A stretch of DNA of 64,000 nucleotides from assembly GCA_963668245.2 (NCBI GenBank), contig OY764195.2, forward strand, positions 1,302,001-1,366,000, written 5' to 3'. Source of the stretch: Anoxybacterium sp963668245. GTDB taxonomy: Bacteria; Bacillota; Clostridia; Peptostreptococcales; Anaerovoracaceae. Below, in pieces: positions 8,201 to 18,121 of this stretch (its first letter is position 1; every line of letters starts with the position of its first letter). Both the position numbers and the translations under genes were made by a program. Under the pieces are notes generated by a model. It saw only the letters and a program-made list of their open reading frames with translations. It had not been told where the DNA came from and did not search any database.

Positions 8201-8899
8201 ATGCCTAAAAGAGGTAAAATCTACAAAGAGTCAGCTAAATTAGTTGACAGAGCAGCGCTTTATGAAGTAACTGAAGCACTGGCATTGGTAGGACAAACTG
8301 CCAAAGCAAAATTTGATGAAACAGTCGAAGTCCATATTAAATTAGGTGTAGATGGACGACATGCAGACCAACAGGTCAGAGGCGCTATCGTACTACCGCA
8401 CGGTACTGGTAAAACAAAGAAAGTGCTAGTATTTGCGAAAGGACCAAAAGCTGCTGAAGCAGAAGCTGCAGGAGCTGATTATGTAGGCGCAGAAGATATG
8501 GCCACAAAGATTCAGACAGAAAACTGGTTTGACTTTGATGTAGTAGTTGCAACACCTGATATGATGGGCGTAGTAGGTCGCTTGGGAAAGGTTTTAGGAC
8601 CAAAAGGACTGATGCCAAATCCAAAATCAGGAACTGTAACAATGGATGTAGAAAAAGCATTACAGGAAATTAAAGCCGGAAAAGTTGAATATCGTCTTGA
8701 TAAGACAAATATTATTCATACGCCAATCGGAAAAGTTTCTTTTGGTGCAGAAAAGCTTGCTGATAACTTCAATGCTTTGCTAGAAGCTGTTGTTAAAGCT
8801 AAGCCAGCAGCTGCAAAAGGACAGTACCTAAAGAGTGTTACTGTTGCTGCAACCATGGGACCTGGAATCAAGGTTAACCCGCTTAAAATAACTTACTAA
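8201..8899 (+). CDS. rplA: Ribosomal protein L1
   Basis: The 232-residue L1 stalk protein binds 23S rRNA near the E site and in many bacteria represses its own mRNA. The family signature around GKVLGPKGLMPNPKSGTV is complete at about 126-143, and domain II carries KKVLVFAKG. The ribosome binding site AAGGAGGT lies 8 bases before the ATG. After the gene comes the L10 leader, so rplK-rplA and rplJ-rplL can be controlled separately. Confidence 0.97.
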   Translation: MPKRGKIYKESAKLVDRAALYEVTEALALVGQTAKAKFDETVEVHIKLGVDGRHADQQVRGAIVLPHGTGKTKKVLVFAKGPKAAEAEAAGADYVGAEDMATKIQTENWFDFDVVVATPDMMGVVGRLGKVLGPKGLMPNPKSGTVTMDVEKALQEIKAGKVEYRLDKTNIIHTPIGKVSFGAEKLADNFNALLEAVVKAKPAAAKGQYLKSVTVAATMGPGIKVNPLKITY

Positions 8900-8911
8900 T
8901 CATTACGAAAT

Positions 8912-9024
8912 TGAATACTAGCCGTAGACAGCAGGTGCGCAAGCTTAATTTCCTGCCGAGGTATATCATAAATAGATTAATTTATGAGCCTTTCTGTCTG
9001 CGAGCTGGGAAGGCTCTTTTTTAA
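8912..9024 (+). ncRNA. Ribosomal protein L10 leader RNA with attenuator
   Basis: The sequence CCGTAGACAGCAGGTG (8922-8937) followed by CCTGCCGAGG (8952-8961) is the hallmark of the L10(L12)4 binding leader: CAGCAGG pairs with CCTGCCG around a loop beginning TGCGCAAGC. It is followed by a terminator stem GAGCCTT/AAGGCTC (8986-8992 and 9010-9016) with a T-run at 9017-9022. L10 binding is expected to shift the balance toward termination before rplJ. Confidence 0.9.
8986..9022 (+). terminator. Attenuator terminator in the L10 leader
   Basis: A 7 bp stem GAGCCTT/AAGGCTC with a 17-base loop and six T residues, directly upstream of rplJ. It is the termination arm of the L10 leader, so read-through is expected when L10 is scarce. 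Confidence 0.85.
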
Positions 9025-9080
9025 TGAATGACAATCAATCAAAATCGTCTCACCAAGTGAGACGGGAGAGGAGAACGAAA

Positions 9081-9575
9081 ATGTCAGTTGAACATCTACA
9101 AGAAAAACAGGCAGTCATTGATGAAATCAAAGACAAGCTGGAAAGAGCGCAATCTGCGGTGGTAATTGATTATATTGGTATTACGGTTGCTCAAGCAGAT
9201 GCAATGAGAAAAAAACTGCGTGAAGAAAATGTAGACTACACAGTATACAAGAACACTCTTGTAAATCGTGCAATCGAAGGCACGAAGTATGAAGCATTAA
9301 AGGATGTTCTTTCAGGACCAAGTGCGTTTGCAATCAGTTATGATGATGCTGTTGCACCAGCAAGAGTTTTGAACGGAATTATCAAAGAATACAAAAAAAT
9401 GGACTTTAAAGCAGGTGTTATTGAAGGTGACTTCTATGATGCTGAAGGTGTAAGAACAATTGCATCTTTACCGTCCAGAGAAGAGCTAATTGCGAAATTT
9501 ATGGGAAGCATTCAATCCCCTGTTTCTAAGTTTGCTCGTACATTGCAAGCAATTGCAGAAGCGAAAGCGGAATAA
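9081..9575 (+). CDS. rplJ: Ribosomal protein L10
   Basis: This stalk base protein carries L7/L12 dimers and binds 23S rRNA. The ATG at 9081 gives 164 residues, the family norm, and follows a GAGAGGAG site at 9067-9073. An in-frame ATG at 9024 lies inside the attenuator and is rejected. The N-terminal rRNA-binding part with VIDYIGITVAQADAMRKKLR and the C-terminal helix with SPVSKFARTLQAIAE, which binds L7/L12, are both present. rplL follows after 44 bases. Confidence 0.97.
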   Translation: MSVEHLQEKQAVIDEIKDKLERAQSAVVIDYIGITVAQADAMRKKLREENVDYTVYKNTLVNRAIEGTKYEALKDVLSGPSAFAISYDDAVAPARVLNGIIKEYKKMDFKAGVIEGDFYDAEGVRTIASLPSREELIAKFMGSIQSPVSKFARTLQAIAEAKAE

Positions 9576-9619
9576 TTAATTAAAATAAAAACTCAAAATT
9601 TGTAAAGGAGAGTATTAAA

Positions 9620-9982
9620 ATGAATAAAGATCAAATTATCGAAGCGATTAAAGCGATGACCGTTTTAGAATTGAATGAACTTGTAAAGGCTTGTGAAGAA
9701 GAGTTTGGAGTATCCGCAGCGGCTCCAGTTGCTGTAGCAGGTGCTGCAGTTGCAGAAGCTGTTGAAGAACAAACAGATTTCACAGTAGTTCTTGCAAGTG
9801 CAGGTGCTGAAAAAATCAAAGTTATCAAGGTAGTAAGAGAAATTACTGGACTTGGATTAAAAGAAGCAAAAGAATTAGTAGATGGTGCTCCAGCAAACGT
9901 CAAAGAAGGCGTTGCAAAAGCAGAAGCAGAAGAAATGAAAGCAAAGCTTGCTGAAGTAGGCGCAACAGTAGAATTAAAATAA
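9620..9982 (+). CDS. rplL: Ribosomal protein L7/L12
   Basis: The 120-residue stalk protein recruits translation GTPases. It has an N-terminal dimerisation helix pair (1-30), an Ala/Val-rich flexible hinge (about 33-52) and a globular C-terminal domain containing the factor-binding GLGLKEAKELVDGAP motif. It is the last gene before a strong terminator and is normally made in excess over L10 from the same message. Confidence 0.97.
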   Translation: MNKDQIIEAIKAMTVLELNELVKACEEEFGVSAAAPVAVAGAAVAEAVEEQTDFTVVLASAGAEKIKVIKVVREITGLGLKEAKELVDGAPANVKEGVAKAEAEEMKAKLAEVGATVELK

Positions 9983-10045
9983 GTTTGCTGGCTTCACAAC
10001 CGAATACAGAGACGCTTTCAGGCTTCTGTATCACATTTCGTAAAA

Positions 10046-10077
10046 AAAGGCGATTCTCATTTAAAATCGCCTTTTTC
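10046..10077 (+). terminator. Terminator between rplL and rpoB
   Basis: AGGCGATT (10048-10055) pairs with AATCGCCT (10065-10072) around a 9-base loop and is followed by a T-run. It should reduce transcription entering rpoB, which has its own promoter just downstream. Confidence 0.85.
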
Positions 10078-10094
10078 TATTGTGAAAATAATAG

Positions 10095-10123
10095 TTGACT
10101 ACTTGATGTTACTATGATATTAT
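10095..10123 (+). promoter_or_regulatory. Promoter of rpoB-rpoC
   Basis: TTGACT (10095-10100) and TATTAT (10118-10123) are separated by 17 bases. The promoter lies directly after the rplL terminator and about 50 bases before the rpoB start. Confidence 0.7.
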
Positions 10124-10173
10124 AGTACATTGCCACGCGAAGTATTTTGTTTTCTATGCAAGGAGTGATGAAT

Positions 10174-13100
10174 ATGCCAGATCCCGTTAAAATAGGTAAA
10201 AAGACACGAATGAGCTACTCGAAGATAAATGAAGTAGCGGCAATGCCGAATCTTATTCAAATTCAAACTGAATCATATGATTGGTTCATTAAAGAAGGGC
10301 TTCATGAGGTCTTCGAAGATATTTCCCCGATAAAAGATTATGCGGGGAATTTAGTGTTGGAGTTCATTGATTATTCGCTAAATGACTCCCCAAAATATGA
10401 CCAGGAAGAATGTAAAGAACGTGACGTAACATATGCAGCTCCGCTGAAGGTTAAAGTTAGGCTTGTAAATAAAGAGACCGGAGAAGTCAAAGAACAAGAA
10501 GTGTTTATGGGAGATTTTCCATTAATGACAGAAAAGGGAACCTTTATCTATAATGGCGCTGAACGTGTTGTCGTAACACAACTGGTTCGTTCCCCTGGCC
10601 CTTATTATAATGTGACTGTTGATAAGTCAAACAATAAACTATTTGCTACAACAATTATTCCAAACCGAGGTGCTTGGCTTGAGTATGAAACGGATTCCAA
10701 TGAAATCATATCCGTTCGTGTGGATCGTACAAGAAAGCAACCTGTAACCACGCTATTGCGTGCATTGGGATTTGCAACAGATCAAGAAATAATAGACATC
10801 TTCGGTGAAGATGAACGATTACGGAAAACCCTTGAAAAGGATCCTACAAAAAATTATGAAGAAGGATTAAAGGAAATCTATAAAAAACTGAGACCAGGTG
10901 AACCACCTACAGTTGATAGTGCAAAGTCTCTTTTGGATTCCTTGTTTTTTGATCCAAAACGCTATGATTTAGCAAAGGTAGGACGATATAAATACAATAA
11001 AAAACTGGGACTCTCCAATAGAATTATTGGATGTGTTGCAGCTGAAGATGTAATTGATCCGAACACAGGAGAAATTTTAGTTGAAAAAGATACTAAAATC
11101 TCTAGAGAAATCGGATTCCAAATAGAAAATGCCGGTGTGAAATTTCTTTATGCTTACAGCAGACAAGATGAATCTGTGATTGTAAAAGTAATTGGAAACA
11201 ATTTTGTACAGCTTAAAGATTATGTTGACTTTAATGTGGAGAGCTTAAAACTCACTGAAAAAGTATATTATCCGGTATTAAAAGAAATTTTGGAAAATAA
11301 TGAAGGTGAGGAAGCACTTAAGGAAGCGCTTGTGCAAAACAAGAATAACCTCTCACCGAAACATATAATTATAGATGATATCATTGCGTCGGTAAGCTAT
11401 ATTCTCAATTTAAGTCATGGCATCGGAAATGTGGATGACATTGACCATTTGGGAAATAGAAGACTGAGAACAGTTGGTGAATTGCTTCAAAACCAATTTA
11501 GGATTGGATTGGCGAGGATGGAACGTGTTGTAAAAGAACGAATGACCATTCAGGATATTGAAGTAACCACACCGCAAGCATTGATGAATATTCGTCCAGT
11601 AACTGCAGCGATTAAAGAATTCTTTGGAAGTTCGCAGCTGTCTCAGTTTATGGATCAGACGAATCCGCTAGCAGAATTAACACATAAAAGAAGATTGTCG
11701 GCATTAGGACCTGGAGGTCTTTCTAGAGAAAGAGCCGGATTCGAAGTTCGAGATGTACATCATTCTCATTATGGTAGAATGTGCCCAATTGAAACTCCAG
11801 AAGGACCGAACATAGGTTTGATTGGTTCCTTAACAACATATGGTAAAATCAACGAATATGGATTTATTGAAGCACCATATCGAAGAGTGGACAAGAGCAG
11901 AAGTATAGTAACAGAAACAATCGATTATTTGACAGCTGATGAAGAAGAAATGCTGATTATTGCACAGGCAAATGAACCGCTTGATTCGGAAGGTCATTTT
12001 GTGAATCACCGAGTGGCATCCAGAGGCGCTGGTGGAGAGATTGACTTGGTACCAAGAGATTTAATTGACTACATGGATGTATCTCCAAAGCAGGTTGTAT
12101 CCGTTGCTACAGCAATGATTCCGTTCTTAGAAAACGATGATGCAAACCGAGCGCTCATGGGATCCAACATGCAACGTCAGGCTGTTCCGCTGCTGATTAC
12201 AGATGCCCCAATTGTTGGAACTGGAATGGAATATACCGCAGCAAGAGACTCAGGTGTTGTACTTCTTGCAAAAAATGCAGGAAACGTAGAGTTTGTTGAT
12301 GCTACAAAAATTAAAATACGTAGGGCCGACGGCAAGGGCGTTGATGAGTATAAGATGCTTAAATTTAAACGTTCTAACCAAGGCACGTGTATCAATCAAC
12401 GACCGATTGTCAGCAAAAATGAGTTTATCGAGCAAGGCGAAGTTATTGCGGATGGTCCTTCAACCGATAAAGGGGAAGTTGCGTTAGGAAAGAACCTATT
12501 AATTGGATTTATGACTTGGGAAGGTTATAATTACGAGGATGCTATCATCCTAAATGAAAGACTAATTATGGAAGATGCTTTGACATCTCTTCATATTGAA
12601 GAATACGAAGCGGAAGCCCGAGATACAAAACTAGGACCTGAGGAAATCACAAGAGATATTCCAAATGTTGGAGAAGATGCCCTAAGAGATTTAGATGAAG
12701 AGGGGATTATTCGTATTGGAGCTGAAGTAAGCTCTTCCGATATCTTAGTAGGAAAGGTTACTCCAAAAGGAGAAACTGAATTGACAGCAGAAGAACGTTT
12801 GCTTAGAGCAATTTTCGGTGAAAAAGCTCGCGAAGTAAGAGATACTTCTTTGCGAGTGCCACATGGTGAAGCTGGAATTGTAGTAGACGTAAAGATTTTC
12901 TCTAGAGAGAATGGCGATGAACTTCCTCCAGGTGTCAATAAACTGGTAAGATGTTATATTGCAACAAAGCGAAAAATAAGCGTTGGAGATAAGATGGCTG
13001 GTCGACATGGAAATAAAGGTGTTATTTCCAGAATATTGCCAGAAGAAGACATGCCGTTTATGGATAATGGAGTGCCTCTTCAGGTCATGTTGAATCCGCT

Positions 13101-13869
13101 GGGGGTACCTTCCCGAATGAACGTAGGGCAGGTATTGGAAACTCATTTGGGCCTTGCTGCAAAATATAATGGCTGGCATATCGCAACGCCTGTATTTGAT
13201 GGAGCTAGTGAACAGGATATCGTTAATTTGTTAGAGCAATCAGGTTATCCGAAGAGCGGAAAACTGATTTTGAGAGATGGACGAACCGGAGAACCTTTTG
13301 ATAACCCAGTTACGGTCGGATACATGTACATGTTGAAACTGCATCATTTGGTTGATGACAAGATTCACGCAAGAAGCACTGGACCATACTCCTTAGTCAC
13401 CCAGCAGCCATTGGGAGGGAAAGCCCAATTTGGTGGACAACGTTTTGGAGAGATGGAAGTATGGGCACTGGAGGCATATGGTGCGGCATATACATTACAG
13501 GAAATTTTGACTGTAAAATCGGACGATGTTGTTGGCCGTGTTAAGACATATGAAGCAATTGTGAAAGGTGAAAACATTCCGGAACCAGGAATTCCGGAAT
13601 CCTTCAAGGTTTTGATTAAAGAAATGCAAAGTTTGGGCCTTGATGTAAAAGTTCTAACCGATGACAATGAAGAAATAGAAATTAAAGAATCTGCGGATTT
13701 AGATGGCGTTACTGGGCTAGAGAGTATTATTGATATTGAAGCCATTGCGGATGAAGGTGAATTCTTTGAAGAAGAAGGCGGCTTCACAGAAGAAATCGTA
13801 GATGAAGAAGTTGACGATGAAGAAATGGACATGGACTTGATTGACGAAGATTTCAATGATGAATTATAG
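10174..13869 (+). CDS. rpoB: RNA polymerase beta subunit
   Basis: The 1231-residue catalytic subunit. I chose the ATG at 10174 (MPDPVKIGKK) because AAGGAG (10160-10165) is 8 bases before it, whereas the ATG at 10168 is too close. The rifampicin-binding segment is at about residues 484-512 (GSSQLSQFMDQTNPLAEL, then THKRRLSALGPGG) and has the susceptible-type residues. The catalytic region around GDKMAGRHGNKGVISRI and the rpoC-contacting QPLGGKAQFGGQRFGEMEVW are intact. The last 55 residues form an acidic tail with many Asp and Glu. rpoC follows after 17 bases. Confidence 0.98.
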   Translation: MPDPVKIGKKTRMSYSKINEVAAMPNLIQIQTESYDWFIKEGLHEVFEDISPIKDYAGNLVLEFIDYSLNDSPKYDQEECKERDVTYAAPLKVKVRLVNKETGEVKEQEVFMGDFPLMTEKGTFIYNGAERVVVTQLVRSPGPYYNVTVDKSNNKLFATTIIPNRGAWLEYETDSNEIISVRVDRTRKQPVTTLLRALGFATDQEIIDIFGEDERLRKTLEKDPTKNYEEGLKEIYKKLRPGEPPTVDSAKSLLDSLFFDPKRYDLAKVGRYKYNKKLGLSNRIIGCVAAEDVIDPNTGEILVEKDTKISREIGFQIENAGVKFLYAYSRQDESVIVKVIGNNFVQLKDYVDFNVESLKLTEKVYYPVLKEILENNEGEEALKEALVQNKNNLSPKHIIIDDIIASVSYILNLSHGIGNVDDIDHLGNRRLRTVGELLQNQFRIGLARMERVVKERMTIQDIEVTTPQALMNIRPVTAAIKEFFGSSQLSQFMDQTNPLAELTHKRRLSALGPGGLSRERAGFEVRDVHHSHYGRMCPIETPEGPNIGLIGSLTTYGKINEYGFIEAPYRRVDKSRSIVTETIDYLTADEEEMLIIAQANEPLDSEGHFVNHRVASRGAGGEIDLVPRDLIDYMDVSPKQVVSVATAMIPFLENDDANRALMGSNMQRQAVPLLITDAPIVGTGMEYTAARDSGVVLLAKNAGNVEFVDATKIKIRRADGKGVDEYKMLKFKRSNQGTCINQRPIVSKNEFIEQGEVIADGPSTDKGEVALGKNLLIGFMTWEGYNYEDAIILNERLIMEDALTSLHIEEYEAEARDTKLGPEEITRDIPNVGEDALRDLDEEGIIRIGAEVSSSDILVGKVTPKGETELTAEERLLRAIFGEKAREVRDTSLRVPHGEAGIVVDVKIFSRENGDELPPGVNKLVRCYIATKRKISVGDKMAGRHGNKGVISRILPEEDMPFMDNGVPLQVMLNPLGVPSRMNVGQVLETHLGLAAKYNGWHIATPVFDGASEQDIVNLLEQSGYPKSGKLILRDGRTGEPFDNPVTVGYMYMLKLHHLVDDKIHARSTGPYSLVTQQPLGGKAQFGGQRFGEMEVWALEAYGAAYTLQEILTVKSDDVVGRVKTYEAIVKGENIPEPGIPESFKVLIKEMQSLGLDVKVLTDDNEEIEIKESADLDGVTGLESIIDIEAIADEGEFFEEEGGFTEEIVDEEVDDEEMDMDLIDEDFNDEL

Positions 13870-13886
13870 AAAGGGGGAGAAGCTCC

Positions 13887-16800
13887 TTGTACGAATTAAA
13901 TAATTTTGAAGCACTGCAAATCAGTTTGGCATCAACAGACAAAATCAGAAGCTGGTCCAAAGGAGAAGTAAAAAAACCTGAAACCATTAACTATAGAACA
14001 CTAAAACCTGAAAAAGAAGGCTTGTTCTGTGAAAAAATCTTTGGTCCTACGAAAGACTGGGAGTGCCATTGTGGTAAGTACAAAAGAATTCGCTACAAAG
14101 GGATTGTCTGCGATCGTTGTGGAGTAGAAGTAACGAAAGCAAAAGTAAGAAGAGAACGGATGGGCCATATTGAATTGGCTGCACCAGTATCTCATATTTG
14201 GTACTTTAAAGGCATTCCAAGCAGAATGGGGTTGGTGCTGGACATCTCTCCAAGAAATTTAGAAAAAGTTTTGTACTTTGCCGCATATATCGTCACAGAA
14301 CCTGGCAATTCCGGTTTGGGATATAAAGAAATTCTGACAGAGCAACAATACCGAGAAGCAAAAGACAAATTCGGTAGTGGATTCAAAGCCGCAATGGGTG
14401 CTGAAGCCATTAGAGATTTGTTGTCTCATATTGATTTAGTGGCCCTTTCTGATGATATGCGAAAGAAGCTGAGAGATAGTTCTGGTCAGAAGAAAATTAG
14501 AATTGTAAGAAGACTTGAAGTAATTGAAGCGTTGAGACTTTCTGAAAACAAGCCTGAATGGATGATTATGGAAGTCATTCCTGTTATTCCTCCAGATTTA
14601 AGACCGATGGTTCAGTTGGATGGTGGCAGATTTGCAACCTCCGACTTAAATGACTTATATCGAAGAGTAATCAATAGAAACAACCGTCTCAAAAGATTGC
14701 TTGACCTTGGAGCACCAGATATCATTGTTCGAAATGAAAAGAGAATGCTTCAAGAAGCGGTGGATGCGTTAATTGATAATGGCAGAAGAGGAAGACCTGT
14801 AACGGGACCAGGAAGTAGACCTCTGAAGTCTCTTTCTGATATGCTAAAAGGTAAGCAGGGACGTTTTCGACAGAATTTGCTGGGCAAGCGTGTTGACTAT
14901 TCAGGACGATCTGTAATCGTTGTAGGACCTGAGCTAAAGTTCTATCAGTGTGGTCTGCCGAAAAAAATGGCATTAGAATTATTTAAGCCATTTATCATGA
15001 AAAAATTAGTTCAAAAAGGGCATTCTCATAACATCAAGAGTGCAAAGCGAATGGTTGAGAAAGTTAGACCAGAGGTTTGGGACGTTCTTGATGAAGTGAT
15101 TAAGGAGCACCCTGTATTATTGAATCGTGCTCCTACACTACATAGATTAGGAATTCAAGCATTTGAACCAGTTTTGGTAGAGGGAAAAGCGATTAAACTG
15201 CATCCGCTCGTATGTACGGCTTATAATGCTGACTTTGATGGAGATCAGATGGCGGTACATGTGCCACTTTCAGTTGAAGCGCAAGCAGAAGCAAGATTTT
15301 TAATGCTTTCTGTAAACAATATTTTGGCTCCAAAAGATGGATCTCCTATTACGACGCCTACGCAGGATATGATATTGGGAAGTTATTATTTAACACATCC
15401 TGGTATTGACGACAGAAGCACGGCTGCTGAAAAGGGAGACGGTAAAATATTTACTGACTTTGATGAAATGTTGATGGCATACAGAAATGGTGTTGTTGGG
15501 TTGCATGCTAGAGTAAAGGTAAGAAGATATATTGAGGGAGACACAAGAGGAAAACTGATTGAGTCCACTGTTGGAAGATTTATCTTCAATGAAAGAATTC
15601 CTCAAGATCTTGGTTATGTAGATCGTGAAGTGGATCGATATTCATTAGAAATAGATTTCCTTTGTGACAAGAAAAAATTAGGTCAGATTATCGATAAGTG
15701 TTATAGAACACATGGCAACACAGATACTGCAATTATGCTAGACAACATTAAAGAAATGGGATTCCATTATTCTACAATCGGAGCGATTACCATTAGCGTA
15801 TCTGACATGGAAATTCCGGCTAAGAAGCCTGAAATCCTAGCGGAGGCAGAAAAGAAAGTAGAAAAGTATGAAACCGCTTACCGTAGAGGATTGATGTCTG
15901 ACAATGAAAGATATGAAAGAGTAATTGATACATGGAATGAAGCTACAGATGATATTGCAGATGAGTTGATGAAGTCACTTCATCCTCTGAACAATTTGTT
16001 TATCATGGCCCATTCTGGAGCCCGAGGAAGTAAGAGCCAGATTAAGCAGGTTGGTGGTATGCGTGGACTGATGGCAAATGCGTCAGGCCAGACTATCGAA
16101 ATTCCAATCAAGTCCAATTTCCGTGAAGGACTGTCGGTTTTGGAATACTTTATTTCCACAAACGGTGCAAGAAAAGGCCTTGCTGATACCGCGCTTCGTA
16201 CAGCGGACTCCGGTTACTTAACAAGAAGACTTGTTGATGTTAGCCATAACGTAATCGTCCGAGAGGTAGATTGCGGAACTGATGAAGGTATTGAAGTAAA
16301 AGCATTTACCGATGGCAAAGAGATCATCGAGCCATTGAAACTTCGTATCATTGGTAGAACTTCTTTAACAGACATTGTAAACCCTAAAAACGGAAGACTT
16401 ATCGTTGAGCAGGGTAAAGAAATCTTAGAAGCAGCTGCCGAAGAAATCGAAGCTTGCGGTATTGAGTCGGTTGCAATTCGATCTGTAATGACTTGCCATA
16501 GCGTTTATGGCATTTGTGCAAAATGTTATGGAAGAAATCTTGCAACGGGAGAAAACGTTAATATTGGAGAAGCTGTTGGTATCACAGCGGCACAATCAAT
16601 CGGTGAGCCAGGTACACAGTTAACAATGCGTACATTCCATACCGGTGGTGTAGCTGGAAGCGATATCACTCACGGTTTGCCGAGAGTAGAAGAATTGTTC
16701 GAAGCTAGAAAACCAAAAGGTTTGGCTGAAATTTGTGAAGCAGACGGAACAGTAGTTGCTATTGAGAGTCGAAAAGATAATAAGACAGAAGTTAAAGTCA

Positions 16801-17534
16801 GAGGAGACGAAGAACGAACATATATTATCCCTTATGGCGCTAGATTAAATGTCAAAGAAGGTGATTATGTTCTTGCTGGTGGTCAAATTACAAAAGGACC
16901 GTTAAATCCTCATGACATTTTAAGATTAAATGGTGTAGAAGGCGTATACCAGTACTTACTGAAAGAAGTACAACGTGTTTATAAACAACAAGGTGTAGAC
17001 ATCAATGACAAACACGTGGAAGTTATTGTGAGTCAGATGCTTTCTAAGTTCAAAATTGAAGATGCGGGAGATACCACATTACTGCCTGGTGGACTTTATA
17101 GTAAGTTTGAATTAGAAGATGCAAATAATGCTGCTGCTGAAGAAGGCGGTGAACCAGCGAATGGGAAACGAATACTTCTCGGTATCACGAAAGCATCGTT
17201 GGCAACAAATTCGTTCTTATCTGCTGCTTCCTTCCAAGAAACCACACGTGTGCTAACAGATGCGGCAATTAAAGGGAAGAAGGATAAACTGCTAGGATTA
17301 AAAGAAAATGTAATTATTGGTAAGCTAATTCCAGCAGGTACAGGAATGAAAAAATACAAAAATATTACTGTCGATTATGGCATTAATACTGAGTTAATGG
17401 AGTCGTTCAAGGTTCCGTCAGATGAAGATGAATATGACGATTTCGAAGAAGCGGTTTTAAGAGTATCTGACATGGAAAATCTAGCAGATATGTCTGATAT
17501 GACCGAACTATCAGAAATCATAGAGATTGAATAG
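13887..17534 (+). CDS. rpoC: RNA polymerase beta' subunit
   Basis: The 1215-residue subunit holds the active-site Mg(2+). It starts at a TTG placed 7 bases after AAGGGGGAG. Landmarks in order are the N-terminal zinc finger (CHCGKYKRIRYKGIVCDRCG at about 60-79), the catalytic NADFDGDQMAVHVP at about 447-460, the bridge/trigger helix region with GAAQSIGEPGTQLTMRTFHT-like sequence, and the second zinc site around CGIESVAIRSVMTC and CAKCYGR. It is co-transcribed with rpoB; a new promoter lies downstream before rpsL. No ribosomal L7Ae-like gene is found between rpoC and rpsL. Confidence 0.98.
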   Translation: MYELNNFEALQISLASTDKIRSWSKGEVKKPETINYRTLKPEKEGLFCEKIFGPTKDWECHCGKYKRIRYKGIVCDRCGVEVTKAKVRRERMGHIELAAPVSHIWYFKGIPSRMGLVLDISPRNLEKVLYFAAYIVTEPGNSGLGYKEILTEQQYREAKDKFGSGFKAAMGAEAIRDLLSHIDLVALSDDMRKKLRDSSGQKKIRIVRRLEVIEALRLSENKPEWMIMEVIPVIPPDLRPMVQLDGGRFATSDLNDLYRRVINRNNRLKRLLDLGAPDIIVRNEKRMLQEAVDALIDNGRRGRPVTGPGSRPLKSLSDMLKGKQGRFRQNLLGKRVDYSGRSVIVVGPELKFYQCGLPKKMALELFKPFIMKKLVQKGHSHNIKSAKRMVEKVRPEVWDVLDEVIKEHPVLLNRAPTLHRLGIQAFEPVLVEGKAIKLHPLVCTAYNADFDGDQMAVHVPLSVEAQAEARFLMLSVNNILAPKDGSPITTPTQDMILGSYYLTHPGIDDRSTAAEKGDGKIFTDFDEMLMAYRNGVVGLHARVKVRRYIEGDTRGKLIESTVGRFIFNERIPQDLGYVDREVDRYSLEIDFLCDKKKLGQIIDKCYRTHGNTDTAIMLDNIKEMGFHYSTIGAITISVSDMEIPAKKPEILAEAEKKVEKYETAYRRGLMSDNERYERVIDTWNEATDDIADELMKSLHPLNNLFIMAHSGARGSKSQIKQVGGMRGLMANASGQTIEIPIKSNFREGLSVLEYFISTNGARKGLADTALRTADSGYLTRRLVDVSHNVIVREVDCGTDEGIEVKAFTDGKEIIEPLKLRIIGRTSLTDIVNPKNGRLIVEQGKEILEAAAEEIEACGIESVAIRSVMTCHSVYGICAKCYGRNLATGENVNIGEAVGITAAQSIGEPGTQLTMRTFHTGGVAGSDITHGLPRVEELFEARKPKGLAEICEADGTVVAIESRKDNKTEVKVRGDEERTYIIPYGARLNVKEGDYVLAGGQITKGPLNPHDILRLNGVEGVYQYLLKEVQRVYKQQGVDINDKHVEVIVSQMLSKFKIEDAGDTTLLPGGLYSKFELEDANNAAAEEGGEPANGKRILLGITKASLATNSFLSAASFQETTRVLTDAAIKGKKDKLLGLKENVIIGKLIPAGTGMKKYKNITVDYGINTELMESFKVPSDEDEYDDFEEAVLRVSDMENLADMSDMTELSEIIEIE

Positions 17535-17546
17535 TGCAGAAATGAA

Positions 17547-17576
17547 TTGACATTTAGAATCATCTTATGATATACT
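17547..17576 (+). promoter_or_regulatory. Promoter of rpsL-rpsG-fusA-tuf
   Basis: A perfect TTGACA (17547-17552) is 18 bases from TATACT (17571-17576). It lies just after the rpoC stop and about 80 bases before rpsL. Confidence 0.75.
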
Positions 17577-17656
17577 TTGCGTTGGTTTTGAGCTAATATG
17601 CTTAAAATATCAGTTATTGTGCATAAGCACAAGACAAGGAAAGGAGAAAATAAGGA

Positions 17657-18076
17657 ATGCCTACAATTAATCAGTTGGTTCGCGCAGGAAGAACAAGTGC
17701 AATCAAAAAGTCAACGTCCCCAGCTTTATTAAAAGGGTTAAACTCAATTAAGAGAGTTCCAACCGATACAAAAGCACCTCAGAAGAGAGGCGTTTGTACT
17801 TCTGTAAAGACTGTTACTCCTAAGAAACCAAACTCAGCTCTTAGAAAAGTTGCGAGAGTACGTCTTTCTAATGGTATCGAAGTAACCGCTTATATTCCTG
17901 GTATTGGTCACAATCTTCAGGAACATAGTGTTGTTTTGATCAGAGGCGGAAGAGTTAAGGACCTCCCAGGTGTGAGATATCATATCGTTAGAGGAACTCT
18001 AGATACTGCTGGCGTAGCTAAGAGAAATCAGGCTCGTTCCAAATATGGAGCAAAGAGACCAAAAGCAGCAAAATAA
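17657..18076 (+). CDS. rpsL: Ribosomal protein S12
   Basis: The decoding-centre protein, 139 residues. The loops that contact the A site are intact: TPKKPNSALRKVARVRL, with the Lys altered in streptomycin resistance, and RGGRVKDLPGVRYH with the second such Lys and the Asp that is often beta-methylthiolated. The ATG follows AAAGGAG by 11 bases. It is followed by an unusually long, folded gap before rpsG. Confidence 0.97.
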   Translation: MPTINQLVRAGRTSAIKKSTSPALLKGLNSIKRVPTDTKAPQKRGVCTSVKTVTPKKPNSALRKVARVRLSNGIEVTAYIPGIGHNLQEHSVVLIRGGRVKDLPGVRYHIVRGTLDTAGVAKRNQARSKYGAKRPKAAK

Positions 18077-18121
18077 TCGGGAAATATACGCAGCAATTTG
18101 AGATTCAAATTGGGTGAATTT

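Noticed and set aside
9024..9080. Longer start for rplJ
   Set aside because: It would begin next to the attenuator T-run and lacks a ribosome binding site; the ATG at 9081 has one.
13365..13856. Ser-rich reverse-strand frame opposite the end of rpoB
   Set aside because: It is the mirror of the Asp/Glu-rich RpoB tail, so its Ser-rich composition is an artefact.
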